Part shown: in pieces, positions 35,673-46,704 of the stretch | Layout of the letters: each line of letters begins with the position of its first letter | Numbering within the stretch: the stretch's first letter is position 1 | NCBI GenBank assembly: GCA_028284145.1 | Contig: JANQSH010000056.1 | Location: 62,001-126,000 of the forward strand | Reading direction: 5' to 3' | Source: Planctomycetaceae bacterium | Lineage (GTDB): Bacteria; Planctomycetota; Planctomycetia; Planctomycetales; Planctomycetaceae | Length of the DNA stretch: 64,000 bases | Notes under the pieces: generated by a model | The model's database searches: none | The model's input: only the letters and a program-made list of their open reading frames with translations | What the model was told of the DNA's origin: nothing | Translations under genes and position numbers: made by a program

Positions 35673-36814
35673 TTCTGTTCCAAAACCTCGCGAACATCCT
35701 CTTCCGGCACTTCGCCGAAGAGTTCGACATGTCCAAGTCTTGTCGGCAGCACGAACCGCAGTTTTCCGGCGATCGCTTTCTTATCCAGCCGCATCACACT
35801 CAGAATGTCATCGGGCGATAACGAAATTCTTTCCGGCAACGAAGTTGGGAGTTGAGCCGCCTCTAAAAGTGCAATCTGCCGTTCGGTCGCTTCGGCATCA
35901 ATCAGTCCTTGTTTTTCGGCTAACTGGCTGGCATGCACCATGCCGATGGCCACCGCTTCGCCATGCAGCAATTCGCCATAGCCAACAAGCGCTTCGTAGG
36001 CATGGGCGAAGGTATGGCCGTAGTTCAAAACCGCGCGCAAGCCGGATCTTTCAAATTCATCTTCCTCGACGACATCGGCTTTCAGGCGGCAACTGCGGGC
36101 GATGACGTGCTGCAAGATTTCCGGGTGGCGGATGTCGAGTTTGTTTTTGTTCTCTTCCAGGTATTCGAGGAATTCGCGATCCAGAATCACACCATACTTG
36201 ATGACTTCCGCCATGCCACTGCGGTATTCACGATTTGGAAGCGTATCGAGCGTGGCGGTGTCGATCAGCACGCCAAGCGGTTGATGAAACGCGCCGATCA
36301 GGTTTTTCCCTTTGGGGTGATTGATGCCCACCTTCCCACCGACGGAACTGTCGACTTGAGCCAGCAGTGTCGTCGGAACCTGCACGAATGGTAAACCACG
36401 AACATAAGTCGCCGCAGCGAAACCGGCAGCATCACCGACCACACCACCCCCCACGGCAATCACGACCGTCTTGCGATCCGCCTTTTGCTCGACCAGCGCG
36501 TCGTACACCTTTTCGATTTCCGACATCCGCTTCGATTGTTCGCCCGGTTGCAGAGTGAACATCGTCGTCGTCCAGCCGGCATCGGTCAGGCTGCGTTCCA
36601 CATTCACCGCATGTGGTTTGAGGACATTCCCGTCGGTGACGATCAAGGCCTTCCGCGTGCCTCGGAAATCTGACGCACGATCGACCCATTCTTCGAGATG
36701 CTTCGCCGCATCGACGAGTGTGTCGCTTCCAATGTGGATCTCGTAACTTCGATTGGCCAGATCCACATACACAGATGTGTCGGGCGGAGAGAAAAATCGT
36801 TCTGGCGGATTCAT
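35669..36814 (-). CDS. aroB: 3-dehydroquinate synthase
   Basis: Second step of the shikimate pathway, DAHP to 3-dehydroquinate, NAD- and metal-dependent, 381 residues. Motifs are the NAD site 'AVGGGVVGDAAGFAAATYVRG', 'VPTTLLAQVDSSVGGKVGINHPKGKNLIGAF', and the metal ligands in 'LRAVLNYGHTFAHAYE' and 'LLHGEAVAIGM' (split stretches of the same region). It overlaps dprA by four bases. There is no obvious functional link between the pair; the overlap suggests co-transcription from a promoter right of 36814. Confidence 0.95.
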   Translation of the reverse strand: MNPPERFFSPPDTSVYVDLANRSYEIHIGSDTLVDAAKHLEEWVDRASDFRGTRKALIVTDGNVLKPHAVNVERSLTDAGWTTTMFTLQPGEQSKRMSEIEKVYDALVEQKADRKTVVIAVGGGVVGDAAGFAAATYVRGLPFVQVPTTLLAQVDSSVGGKVGINHPKGKNLIGAFHQPLGVLIDTATLDTLPNREYRSGMAEVIKYGVILDREFLEYLEENKNKLDIRHPEILQHVIARSCRLKADVVEEDEFERSGLRAVLNYGHTFAHAYEALVGYGELLHGEAVAIGMVHASQLAEKQGLIDAEATERQIALLEAAQLPTSLPERISLSPDDILSVMRLDKKAIAGKLRFVLPTRLGHVELFGEVPEEDVREVLEQN

Positions 36815-37306
36815 GTGACCGTTTCAGGAAAAGAGTTCGCGAAATGTGGTCGGTTACATTTTTTGAATTGCCGACGTTTATCATTCTGGCTTTAGCAAGT
36901 CGTGAATGAAAGCGCGCGATTCACTCAAACTATGTGAATTCCACAGCAAAACAACTGTCCGGTCTCCAATTCACCATGAACGATGTGTTTTATAGCGTTC
37001 CTTCTGGCAATAGGTTTCATCTCGCAAACTGTTGCAATCAAGCAGCTTATCGGAAACAACGACCTCCCGGCGGCGATATCGTTTTTTCAACGATCGACAT
37101 TGATATTTACACGTTTTGGTGAATGGCGATAATTGCGGTGCTTTGAAGGCAGCGGTTTTTCGCCGAGGAAAATTCTGCCATCGCACATTCAAACTGAGGC
37201 GGTCGTTCGTTCCGGTTTGGATTTTTCGCGGTCAATTCTTTCCCGCATCCTGACAACTTAACATCAGACCAGGGAGGGTCGCCGTTTGTTGCCTCGATTG
37301 CTCACA
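36815..37306. other. Intergenic region aroB to MITE-like copy F
   Basis: A divergent spacer with no supported gene and below-average GC. Short open frames exist on both strands without ribosome sites. The aroB-dprA promoter and probably part of the PrkA operon promoter lie here. Confidence 0.5.
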
Positions 37307-37408
37307 AGAGCAGTTTACCTGTTGGTGTAACGTCTCTGGATCGTGGGGACCTCTGTTTGCCAGTCAAACGACGTCCACTGCGGTGCAGAAGAGCGTAGTA
37401 TGCTCTAT
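37307..37408 (-). repeat. MITE-like element, copy F
   Basis: Reverse orientation: starts AAGAGCAGTTTACC and ends AGAGCGTAGTATGCTCTA. It lies 135 bp upstream of the PrkA start. The open frame that reads through it into prkA is not part of the protein. Confidence 0.85.
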
Positions 37409-37543
37409 ATCCCCCACATATGGCCATGCCGAGAGGTAATTCGGGCTGCGCGAATCTCGCCACTGATGTTTGCAGAAAAGGAACTCGATCGGGACGGAAC
37501 TGACCAGAAGACCTCAAACCTCGGCATTTTAAGGAGTGGTTTC

Positions 37544-39589
37544 GTGGGATCAGGTCAACAACTACTCGATCGCTTCGCTCAGCGACAAAGTGCGGAAGCG
37601 TACCACCAGGAACACTGGCAGGGAACCTTCGCAGAATATATCGATCTCGTGCGGAAAAATCCGCGCATCACCCGGACCGCTTATCAGCGTCTGTACGACA
37701 TGATCATGTTGTATGGTACCTATCCGCTGGAGGGCAGCAAGGAAGGGCTGATTCGCTACAGGTTCTTCGATGACCCCGAAAACGATGGCCGCGATGCCAT
37801 CTTCGGACTGACCCGCCCGCTGATGGCTTTGGTCAACGTCTTCAAAAGTGCGGCGCTGAAATATGGCAGTGAACGCCGCGTGCTGTTGCTGCACGGCCCG
37901 GTTGGAAGTTCCAAAAGTACGATTGCGCGCTTGCTCAAGCGTGGCATTCAACGCTACACCTACAGCGATGACGGTGCCGTCTACACATTCGGTTGGAAGG
38001 AAGAGGATGACAGCATCACCTGGGACCCCATGCACAGTGAACCGCTGCAGTTGATCCCTGAAGATGCGCGCGAGGAATTCCTCGCATCGCTCAATGAAGG
38101 TCGCGATCCCGAAGATGATTTCAAAATCGAGATCCAGGGGGAGATCTGCCCATTAAGCCGCTGGTACTTCCAGCAACGCCTCGAAGAAAACCACGGCGAC
38201 TGGACGAAAGTGCTGAAAAGCATTGTTGTCAAACGATTCTTCTTCTCGGAACAGGATCGCGTCGGCATCGGCACGTTTCAACCGAAAGATGAAAAGAATC
38301 AGGATTCAACCGAACTGACCGGCGATATCAACTATCGAAAAATTGCTGAGTTCGGTTCCGAAAGTGATCCCCGTGCATTCAACTTCGATGGCGAATTCAA
38401 TGTCGCCAATCGGGGTTTGATTGAGTTCATCGAAGTCCTCAAACTCGATGTTGCCTTTCTGTATGATCTTTTGGGCGCGTCGCAGGAACACAAGATCAAG
38501 CCGAAGAAGTTCGCTCAGACCGATATTGACACGGTGATTGTCGGTCACACAAATGAACCGGAATACCGCAAGTTGCAGTCCAACGAGTTTATGGAGGCAT
38601 TGCGCGACCGGACAGTGAAGATCGATGTCCCTTACGTGATCAAGCTCTCGGAAGAGTTGCGGATTTACGAAAAGGATTACAACGATCGCCGCGTGCGGGG
38701 CAAACATATTGCGCCGCATACTCTGGAAATCGCGGCGATGTGGGCTGTACTGACCCGCCTCGAAGAACCGAAAAACGCTGGCTTAACGCTGATGCAGAAG
38801 CTCAAGCTGTACAACGGCAAGACGCTGCCCGGCTTCACATCGGATAACGTCGCGCAGTTGCGGAAAGAAGCCAGGAACGAAGGGATGCTCGGCATCTCAC
38901 CCCGCTATGTGCAGGATAAAATTTCCAACGCACTGGTCGTGAATACCGACTCAACCAGTCTCAACCCCTTCATGGTCCTCAACGAACTGGAAGATGGCCT
39001 GAAGCATCACTCGTTGATTCCCAATGAAGAGACACGCGAGCATTACTGTCAGTTGATCTCCGTTGTAAAGGAGGAGTACACCGACATCGTGAAGAATGAA
39101 GTGCAGCGGGCCATCGCTGCGGATGAAGAAGCTCTCACCCGGTTGTGCGGCAACTACATCGACAACGTGAAGGCGTACACTCAGAAGGAACGGGTGAAGA
39201 ACAAGTTTACCGGCGAGGATGAAGAGCCGGATGAACGACTGATGAGATCAATCGAGGAACGGATCGACATTCCGGAATCGCGCAAGGATGATTTTCGTCG
39301 GGAGATCATGAACTACATTGGCGCGTTGTCGCTGGATGGCAAACAGTTCGACTACCGCACGAATGAACGCCTCCAGAAGGCGCTCGAGATGAAACTGTTT
39401 GAGGATCAGAAGGATACGATCAAGCTGACCAGTCTGGTCTCCAATGTCGTCGATGCCGATACGCAGGAAAAGATCGACATCGTGAAAAGCCGGTTGATTC
39501 GCGACTACGGCTACAACGAAGAATCTGCCACCGATGTGCTGCATTACGTGGCGAGTATCTTCGCACGTGGCGATGCGAAGACGGAATGA
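37544..39589 (+). CDS. PrkA/YeaG-type serine protein kinase
   Basis: About 681 residues (E. coli YeaG is about 640). The N-terminal AAA-type domain has the P-loop '[21 protein letters not shown]' near residue 110-130, and the C-terminal region is the PrkA kinase-like domain. Start: GTG 37544 with AAGGAG 7 bases upstream is clearly better than the open frame reaching back to 37343 through a repeat. It heads a three-gene set with the YeaH/YhbH and SpoVR genes, all on the same strand, the conserved stress and stationary-phase cluster of many bacteria. The in vivo kinase substrates are unknown. Confidence 0.93.
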   Translation: MGSGQQLLDRFAQRQSAEAYHQEHWQGTFAEYIDLVRKNPRITRTAYQRLYDMIMLYGTYPLEGSKEGLIRYRFFDDPENDGRDAIFGLTRPLMALVNVFKSAALKYGSERRVLLLHGPVGSSKSTIARLLKRGIQRYTYSDDGAVYTFGWKEEDDSITWDPMHSEPLQLIPEDAREEFLASLNEGRDPEDDFKIEIQGEICPLSRWYFQQRLEENHGDWTKVLKSIVVKRFFFSEQDRVGIGTFQPKDEKNQDSTELTGDINYRKIAEFGSESDPRAFNFDGEFNVANRGLIEFIEVLKLDVAFLYDLLGASQEHKIKPKKFAQTDIDTVIVGHTNEPEYRKLQSNEFMEALRDRTVKIDVPYVIKLSEELRIYEKDYNDRRVRGKHIAPHTLEIAAMWAVLTRLEEPKNAGLTLMQKLKLYNGKTLPGFTSDNVAQLRKEARNEGMLGISPRYVQDKISNALVVNTDSTSLNPFMVLNELEDGLKHHSLIPNEETREHYCQLISVVKEEYTDIVKNEVQRAIAADEEALTRLCGNYIDNVKAYTQKERVKNKFTGEDEEPDERLMRSIEERIDIPESRKDDFRREIMNYIGALSLDGKQFDYRTNERLQKALEMKLFEDQKDTIKLTSLVSNVVDADTQEKIDIVKSRLIRDYGYNEESATDVLHYVASIFARGDAKTE

Positions 39590-39735
39590 TCGACGCCTGA
39601 GGATGAATCCCAAAAACGATTCAGCCTCGAATCCGGTTTGTGGCAAATTGTTGCACGCTTATTGTCGTGTGAAAACGCAGCACGCAGAAGGTTTGAGGCG
39701 ACTTACAGCATTGAAATTATAGCATTGAAACTCTC

Positions 39736-40842
<1,107 letters not shown>

Positions 40843-40877
40843 ACGGCCCGCACGCCACACTTGCGAAAGACTTCGCC

Positions 40878-42410
40878 ATGGTTGTCAGCACCCATCGCCC
40901 GCTTCCTCCGGAGATCCGCGATTTACAGGATGAACTCGAAGAGATTGCGCGCAATTATGGCCTCGACTTCTTTGAAACCATTTTTGAAGTCGTCGATTAC
41001 GAAGAGATGAGCATGCTGGCGGCCTTTGGCGGGTTCCCCATTCGCTACCCGCACTGGAGGTTTGGGGCCGAATATGACGAACTGACCAAAGGCTATTCCT
41101 ACGGCCTGCAGAAGATTTACGAGATGGTGATCAACACCGACCCTTCGTATGCCTATCTGCTGGAAGCCAATGAAATGGTCGACCAGAAACTGGTCATCGC
41201 CCACGTTTACGGCCATGTCGATTTCTTCAAGAACAACGCCTGGTTTGCCCACACCAATCGCCGCATGCTGGATCAGATGGCCAACCACGCGGCTCGCGTG
41301 AACCGTTACATCGACCGTTTTGGGCATGAGCGGGTCGAGGAGTTTATTGACGCCTGTCTGTCGATTGACGACCTCATTGACCCCTACTCACCGCACATCA
41401 AACGGTCGCAGAAAGCTGCTTCTGCAGTGAAGAAATCATTGGAAGCGAGAAAGTCGGAATCGGAGCAGCCCGAAGATGGTCCCGGACGTTTCCGGTCGAA
41501 GTCGTACATGGAGAACTTCATCAACCCACCCGATGTGCTCGAACAGGAGGCCATCGCCCGCGCTGAAAAAATGCAGCAGGCCGAGGCGAATCGCTCATTC
41601 CCCAACGAGCCTCAACGCGATGTCCTGCTTTTCCTGCTGGAACACGCTCCGCTGAAGGACTGGCAACACGATGTGCTTTCGATCATTCGGGACGAAGCCT
41701 ACTATTTCGCGCCGCAAGGTCAGACGAAAATCATGAATGAGGGTTGGGCCAGCTACTGGCACACCACCATCATGACCAGGCATGCGCTCGATCCGTCGGA
41801 GTTCATCTGCTACGCCGAACATCATTCCGGCACGATGGCAACCAGCCCGCAACGCTTGAATCCGTACAAACTCGGCATCGAACTGTTTCGCGATATTGAA
41901 GAACGTTGGGACAAAGGCCAGTTCGGTCCGGAATACGAGAACTGCGATGACATTGAGGAAAAGAAGAACTGGGACAAACAACTCGGCCTGGGTCGCGAGA
42001 AAATTTTTGAAGTCCGCCGCGTGCATAACGACATTACGTTTATTGACACTTTCCTCACACCCGAATTTTGTGCCAGGCATCGCATGTTCTCGTTTGCTTA
42101 CAACAACGCGACCGAGTATTACGAAATTGCCTCGCGCGAGTTCTACAAAATCAAGAAGCAACTGCTGGATAATCTGACCAACCACGGTCGACCGCTGATT
42201 CGCGTGGTCGATGGCAATTACGGCAACCGGGGTGAATTGTATCTCAGGCACGATTATGTCGGCGTGGAACTGAAACAGGATTACGCCCGCGACACACTCG
42301 CCAATCTGGGAAAGCTCTGGTCGCGACCAGTGCATATCGAAACCGTCGTCGATGACAAAGAGACGATTCTCAGTTTCGACGGCACAAACCACGAGATGAA
42401 GCCAAAGTGA
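40878..42410 (+). CDS. SpoVR family protein
   Basis: 510 residues, the normal size of SpoVR/YcgB. Family sequence is visible in 'EMSMLAAFGGFPIRYPHWRFG', 'VIAHVYGHVDFFKNNAWF', 'DEAYYFAPQGQTKIMNEGWASYWH' and 'FNYGNRGELYLRHDYVGVEL'-like C-terminal sequence. The many His and Glu residues ('HVYGHVDFF', 'NEGWASYWH') look like a metal site. It starts 36 bp after the YeaH-type gene, so it is the third gene of the operon. In Bacillus the homologue acts in spore cortex formation; here, as in most non-sporulating bacteria, the role is in a stress response and is undefined. Confidence 0.94.
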   Translation: MVVSTHRPLPPEIRDLQDELEEIARNYGLDFFETIFEVVDYEEMSMLAAFGGFPIRYPHWRFGAEYDELTKGYSYGLQKIYEMVINTDPSYAYLLEANEMVDQKLVIAHVYGHVDFFKNNAWFAHTNRRMLDQMANHAARVNRYIDRFGHERVEEFIDACLSIDDLIDPYSPHIKRSQKAASAVKKSLEARKSESEQPEDGPGRFRSKSYMENFINPPDVLEQEAIARAEKMQQAEANRSFPNEPQRDVLLFLLEHAPLKDWQHDVLSIIRDEAYYFAPQGQTKIMNEGWASYWHTTIMTRHALDPSEFICYAEHHSGTMATSPQRLNPYKLGIELFRDIEERWDKGQFGPEYENCDDIEEKKNWDKQLGLGREKIFEVRRVHNDITFIDTFLTPEFCARHRMFSFAYNNATEYYEIASREFYKIKKQLLDNLTNHGRPLIRVVDGNYGNRGELYLRHDYVGVELKQDYARDTLANLGKLWSRPVHIETVVDDKETILSFDGTNHEMKPK

Positions 42411-42621
42411 GATGCGGAACTTGCCACTCGGCGATCTGTCCGTATTCAAGATCACGAACGCAGCCTCACCTCAGAACATCTTTCCACAAAACGTGTCAGG
42501 TGTTATAACCCGCTTCTTTACGGAAGATCGTCCCGGTTTTCAGTCCGTTCGTCATGTATAATGGAACGACGGGAATCTTTACTTCTTACACTTTTCACCC
42601 AGGTTGGGTAAGAGTCGCACG

Positions 42622-43122
42622 ATGAGTCTGGGAGACAAAATCGCTCAGGAATTGCAGCAACTGGTCGGCTTCAATGGGCCTGGCTCGAAGATCGTTACGT
42701 TGACCGAACCGCAACTGGCGGAACTGGCGGTCGACCTGATGATTGTCGATTCGCTGAGCTGCTCATTCCACGAATTGCGAATCAACGCTCCGCACTTAGT
42801 CGGCGCGTCGGTCGATACATTGCGCGACTGGGCAGATGCTTTGTCACAGCGCATCACCTATCTGCTGGAGAATCTTGGCCCGATCGAAATCGACACGCAG
42901 GCGGGTCAGGTACTGGTCCGTTCCAATCCTCCCGATCAGCAACCGGCAGGAGCAAAGTATTACGAAGTATTGCTGCAGTCGGACACATCGGGCAATTTCT
43001 CGTTGCGTCGTTTTGAAGCCGAAAAAGGGGCTCCCGGTCGCATTCAGGTCGATATTCAGACAACGCATGAAGTGCTGCGTAAACTGGTGGACGACCTGAT
43101 CGACACGCTGCCACGACCATAA
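42622..43122 (+). CDS. Hypothetical protein downstream of the PrkA-YeaH-SpoVR set
   Basis: 166 residues, not recognised. It is soluble and acidic, with no signal peptide or membrane segment. An N-terminal helical half ('LGDKIAQELQQLVGF', 'LTEPQLAELAVDLMIVDSL') is followed by a beta-rich half ('IEIDTQAGQVLVRSNPP', 'KYYEVLLQSDTSGNFSLRRFEAE') and a closing helix. Codon choice resembles its neighbours, so it is probably a real gene. ATG 42622 is chosen; a TTG at 42604 is possible. It lies 211 bp after the SpoVR gene on the same strand, so membership of the same transcript is uncertain. Confidence 0.7.
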   Translation: MSLGDKIAQELQQLVGFNGPGSKIVTLTEPQLAELAVDLMIVDSLSCSFHELRINAPHLVGASVDTLRDWADALSQRITYLLENLGPIEIDTQAGQVLVRSNPPDQQPAGAKYYEVLLQSDTSGNFSLRRFEAEKGAPGRIQVDIQTTHEVLRKLVDDLIDTLPRP

Positions 43123-43905
43123 ATCAACGGTTTCCAAAAAACGGCCCGCGTAGCAGGGCATCGCATGAACGAATCGCTCAACTCAGATGAATCGCCACTC
43201 GACAGTTGATTGTTCAGGATGAGTCGAGCTCTTGTCAGCGCGGGTATGTTTTTGGGTTTCATCGCAACCACGATTTCTGGCCGATTACGAAGTCCGCAAC
43301 TGGAAGGGCTGGCAGCATCACCAGACATTGAGTCTGCCGGGCAGTTGATTCTTGAACGTCGAAACCTGACGGGCGGAAAAAAGATCCCAATGATCATGTT
43401 CCACCAGGTTCGATCAGGTATCGCTTCAATCCTGTGCGTCGAACTGAAATGCGATACACCCCGCAACGTCAACTGACGAATCGAACAGCGTTTGTTACGC
43501 AATCAACTGGCGAGACTGTATCATTGGAAACGACACAATCGTCTACCACCCAGGAATCTGGACAGAAAAAGAATCCAGGACAGTCGAACTGGAGCAAATT
43601 GAACGACACGTCTTGATCGAGTCGCGATTCTGACAGTGGCGATCCTTGATTCCGGCTGCGGGGGCTGTCAAAATGAATTTGAGGATTTGGTCTCTCGCAT
43701 CACCTTTCTTTTGGCGGGAGTACATTCGGACGCATTTCTACCGTGTCAGGCCATCGTCATTGAGAATTCATTAAAAAATGAAACGTGCCGCAGGCCGGGC
43801 AATCATCTGTGCAAATGTGTGGTATGCATCTGATTGATACTGGAAACACGCTTGGGGCAGATGACTTTGCCCGCGAACAAGACACGACATTGATAAGGTA
43901 GCAAC
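43123..43905. other. Intergenic region, about 780 bp
   Basis: No gene is supported with confidence. A plus-strand frame from ATG 43219 to 43476 (85 residues, one hydrophobic stretch 'SAGMFLGFIATTISG') and an overlapping minus-strand frame (43056-43502) were examined and neither is familiar. The right third should contain the promoter of the Hsp70 gene. No CIRCE element (TTAGCACTC-N9-GAGTGCTAA) was seen. Confidence 0.5.
43219..43476 (+). CDS. Possible small membrane protein (weak)
   Basis: 85 residues beginning 'MSRALVSAGMFLGFIATTISG', with one possible N-terminal membrane helix and no recognisable domain. The frame continues upstream only as 14 more codons ended by TGA at 43207, so it could be a decayed remnant. 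An AGG touches the start codon at poor spacing. It is listed for completeness only. Confidence 0.18.
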   Translation: MSRALVSAGMFLGFIATTISGRLRSPQLEGLAASPDIESAGQLILERRNLTGGKKIPMIMFHQVRSGIASILCVELKCDTPRNVN

Positions 43906-45483
43906 ATGGCTTTCCAGGAAGGTTTGACGGTCGGAATCGATTTGGGGACGACCTATTCCGCATTGGCTCGTCTTGACCATGATGGCAATCCCATCGTTGT
44001 CAAAAACGCTGACGAACGAACGATCACACCCTCGGTGATTTTGCTGGGGGATGATGGCCAAGTGACAGTTGGCCCTTCTTACGAACGGATGTCGGTAGAA
44101 GATCCCAGCCACATCGTTGAGGCGGTCAAACGCCAGATGGGAAGCCAGGACTATTACGTTGTCTACCAGGACAAAAAATTGACACCGGAGTTTCTTTCTG
44201 CACTGATTCTGAAAAAGCTGAAGCAGGATTCGGAAGCGGTTTGTGGTCCGATCGCCAATGCCGTCATTACTGTTCCGTACTATTTCAACGATCTTCGCCG
44301 GAAGGCAACTCAGGACTCCGGGCAAATTGCCGGATTGAATGTGGTCGACATTATCAACGAACCAACTGCGGCTACCCTCGCCTATGCCTGGATTAAGGGG
44401 GAACTTGGCCGGACCGATATTGAGGCCAACGAGCGAACCATCCTGGTGTACGACCTGGGGGGTGGAACCTTCGACGTGACCGTGGTGAAGTACACGCCGA
44501 CGAATTTCCGTGTGCTGGCAACCGATGGGGACGTGATGCTCGGGGGGCTCGACTGGAGCCGGCGGCTGGTCGACCACCTCTCTGAACAGTTCGTGCGGAA
44601 ATATGGCGATGACCCGCGGCAGGATCCCGAGGCATTGTTGACTTTCACCCAGGAATGCGAAGACTGCAAGCAACAGTTGAGCGAAAAATCGCAAGTTCCC
44701 GTCAGTGTGTATTACAAGGGTAATACGTTGTCGGTCGCGGTGACACGCGGCGACTTTGAAAGAATGACAGCCGACCTTCTGCAAAGAACGCGGGACACCA
44801 CCGAGTTGGTGTTGCAGCAGTCGGGTATTGAGATCTCGGAATTGGACGACGTGATTCTCGTTGGTGGATCGACCCACATGCCATCGGTCCGGCAGATGCT
44901 GATCGAAGTTGCCGGAAGGGAACCATCAACCGATGTCAAGCCGGAAGAGGCGGTCGCACAAGGCGCCGCCATTCACGCCGCCATTCTTGAAGCCAAAGAG
45001 ACCGGTGGACAGGGACAGGTTGCCGAAGCGATTATCAATCGATTGAAGTCGGTGAACACGCAGGATGTGAATTCACACTCGTTGGGGGTGAAGCTGACCG
45101 ATCCCGCCGACAAAACGAAGAAGATCAATCACATCATGATTCCGAAGAACACCAACATCCCGTTTACCGCCAGTCAGCGGTTTGTGACCACATCGGACAA
45201 TCAGCGACGCGTACATGTCTACATCCTGGAAGGGGAAGCATCCGATCCGGACGCCTGTACTTTAATCGGTGACTTCCGTGTCCTGGATCTGCCGCCCAAT
45301 TTACCGAAAGGTTCCCCTGTCGAAGTCAGCTACAAATACGATTCCAGCGGTCGAATCACCGCTTCCGCGAAAGAACTGACTACAGACAAGGAAGCCCAGG
45401 CGGAAATTGTGCGCGAAAGTGGTCTCGATTCCAAAGGGCTGGATGCTTTCAAGACACTGGCAGAACAATATCATGTGGAATAA
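43906..45483 (+). CDS. Hsp70-family (DnaK-like) protein lacking the helical lid
   Basis: 525 residues. The ATPase domain has the canonical phosphate and adenosine motifs: 'GIDLGTTYSALARL', 'INEPTAATLAYA', 'VYDLGGGTFDVTVV' and 'ILVGGSTHMPSVRQML'. A beta-type substrate domain follows ('FTASQRFVTTSDNQRRVHVYI', 'EVSYKYDSSGRI', order as in DnaK). The protein stops soon after, so the alpha-helical lid and acidic tail of true DnaK (about 630-640 residues) are missing. Holding and release of clients must therefore differ. AAGGT precedes the ATG. The next gene encodes a J-like membrane protein. The stop TAA (45481-45483) coincides with the left TA of MITE-like copy G. Confidence 0.92.
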   Translation: MAFQEGLTVGIDLGTTYSALARLDHDGNPIVVKNADERTITPSVILLGDDGQVTVGPSYERMSVEDPSHIVEAVKRQMGSQDYYVVYQDKKLTPEFLSALILKKLKQDSEAVCGPIANAVITVPYYFNDLRRKATQDSGQIAGLNVVDIINEPTAATLAYAWIKGELGRTDIEANERTILVYDLGGGTFDVTVVKYTPTNFRVLATDGDVMLGGLDWSRRLVDHLSEQFVRKYGDDPRQDPEALLTFTQECEDCKQQLSEKSQVPVSVYYKGNTLSVAVTRGDFERMTADLLQRTRDTTELVLQQSGIEISELDDVILVGGSTHMPSVRQMLIEVAGREPSTDVKPEEAVAQGAAIHAAILEAKETGGQGQVAEAIINRLKSVNTQDVNSHSLGVKLTDPADKTKKINHIMIPKNTNIPFTASQRFVTTSDNQRRVHVYILEGEASDPDACTLIGDFRVLDLPPNLPKGSPVEVSYKYDSSGRITASAKELTTDKEAQAEIVRESGLDSKGLDAFKTLAEQYHVE

Positions 45484-45588
45484 AGGGTATTGCGCTCTTC
45501 TTTCTGTGCCACGACAGGCGTCGTTTGGCCTGCGAGAACAGGCCCTTCCATGAGCCAGAGGCGTCATTCCAGGCGTAAACGGCTTTAG
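45480..45588 (+). repeat. MITE-like element, copy G
   Basis: Starts ATAAAGGGTATTGCGCTC, aligned base for base with TTAGAGCGTATTACGCTC of other copies, and ends CGTAAACGGCTTTAG. The stop codon of the Hsp70 gene occupies the same positions as in copy A. The inner hairpin GGCCTG-cgagaa-CAGGCC is present. This is one of the more diverged copies. Confidence 0.8.
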
Positions 45589-45677
45589 ACCAGGCATCTT
45601 CGCGGAAGATATAAATAATCCGGGCAACCTTAATTTCGACATCGCTCACCATCTGAACGACATCGGGGACGAACATC

Positions 45678-46697
45678 GTGGCATTGGACGTCTACAAAGA
45701 CTGGTTGGGCATTCCGGAGGAGTTCCGCCCACCGACACACTACCAACTGTTGCGTCTGGTCGATTTTGAAGATGACCCGGAGAAGATCCGCGCTCATTAC
45801 AAGAAGCTCAACGCCCATGTCCGGAAATACGCGACCGGGCAATACTCCAATCAGTCGCAGGAGTTACTGAATGAACTCGCCAAGGCGATGCTCTGCCTGA
45901 CTGATGGCGAACGCAAGCGGGATTACGATGAAAGTCAGGGTCGCGAATTCGAGGATGATGCTGATCCCCTGGGCCGCAAACCGACCGGACGAACGCTTGT
46001 TGAATGGAAGAAGATTTCTCGCGAGCAATTTCGTGAAGCCGAAATGTTTGCCGACGAGCGCGGCCTGATCATGCGGGATGCCGTCGTACAGATGAAACTG
46101 GTCCCGCAGGATGTTGCAACGCAGGCGTATTCGCAGGAACTTGGTTTGTCATACATCGATGTCGACGACACTGAACCAGACGAAGAACTGCTCGACAAGG
46201 TGCCCCGTGTCACCGCGCGGCGAAATTCGATCATCCCGCTGTTTGTTGACGATGATATGGTGTTGATCGCCTGTGCAGATGAACCCAACGCCGAACTGGA
46301 AGACGAACTTCGTTTGCGACTGGAAAGGTCTCCCCGTTTTGTACTGGCGACTCTGAAATCCATTAAGGAAGCGTTCGCCAAACATTACGCTCAAGGGGCA
46401 CGGGCCGAGGACGACAAGACCCGGAAAAAGGCCAGGCCGAAAACGCCACCACCCCAACGCAGACCAGCGAAAAAGAAACCACGCGCAAAAGCTTCCTCTT
46501 CATCGACCGGCATGGGGCAAAACAAAATGCTTGCTGTATTGATCGTCTGCTGGTCGGTCATTCTCTGCGTGTTGATCGACCAGTTTGTCCTCAAAGTTGG
46601 CAGTGATCCAGATCAGGCGAAGTGGAATCCCTTTTTCCTCACCTGGTTCATCCCACCAGTTGTCTCTGCAATTGCCTTCTGGCGTTTCTGGAAATAA
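45678..46697 (+). CDS. J-like / MshEN-domain membrane protein
   Basis: 339 residues, GTG start. Residues 1-85 resemble a J domain in layout ('PTHYQLLRLVDFEDDPEKIRAHYKK', 'LTDGERKRDYDESQG'), but the HPD tripeptide that stimulates Hsp70 is absent. Residues about 95-225 match the MshEN/GspE N-terminal fold ('DAVVQMKLVPQDVATQAYSQ', 'SIIPLFVDDDMVLIACADEP'), which in some proteins binds c-di-GMP. A Lys/Pro-rich linker leads to two C-terminal membrane segments (about 283-305, 320-338). Its position 194 bp after the Hsp70 gene suggests a tethered partner, which is inference. Confidence 0.75.
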   Translation: MALDVYKDWLGIPEEFRPPTHYQLLRLVDFEDDPEKIRAHYKKLNAHVRKYATGQYSNQSQELLNELAKAMLCLTDGERKRDYDESQGREFEDDADPLGRKPTGRTLVEWKKISREQFREAEMFADERGLIMRDAVVQMKLVPQDVATQAYSQELGLSYIDVDDTEPDEELLDKVPRVTARRNSIIPLFVDDDMVLIACADEPNAELEDELRLRLERSPRFVLATLKSIKEAFAKHYAQGARAEDDKTRKKARPKTPPPQRRPAKKKPRAKASSSSTGMGQNKMLAVLIVCWSVILCVLIDQFVLKVGSDPDQAKWNPFFLTWFIPPVVSAIAFWRFWK

Positions 46698-46704
46698 AGC
46701 GGCG

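Noticed and set aside
37343-37543. Possible N-terminal extension of PrkA
   Set aside because: It would be encoded by MITE-like copy F and adjoining spacer; a GTG with AAGGAG at correct spacing lies at 37544, where the PrkA sequence begins.
43056-43502. Minus-strand open frame of 148 codons
   Set aside because: It overlaps the 3' end of a better gene on the plus strand and shows no recognisable sequence or ribosome site.
43800-43905. CIRCE or heat-shock promoter upstream of the Hsp70 gene
   Set aside because: No TTAGCACTC-N9-GAGTGCTAA inverted repeat is present in the upstream spacer.
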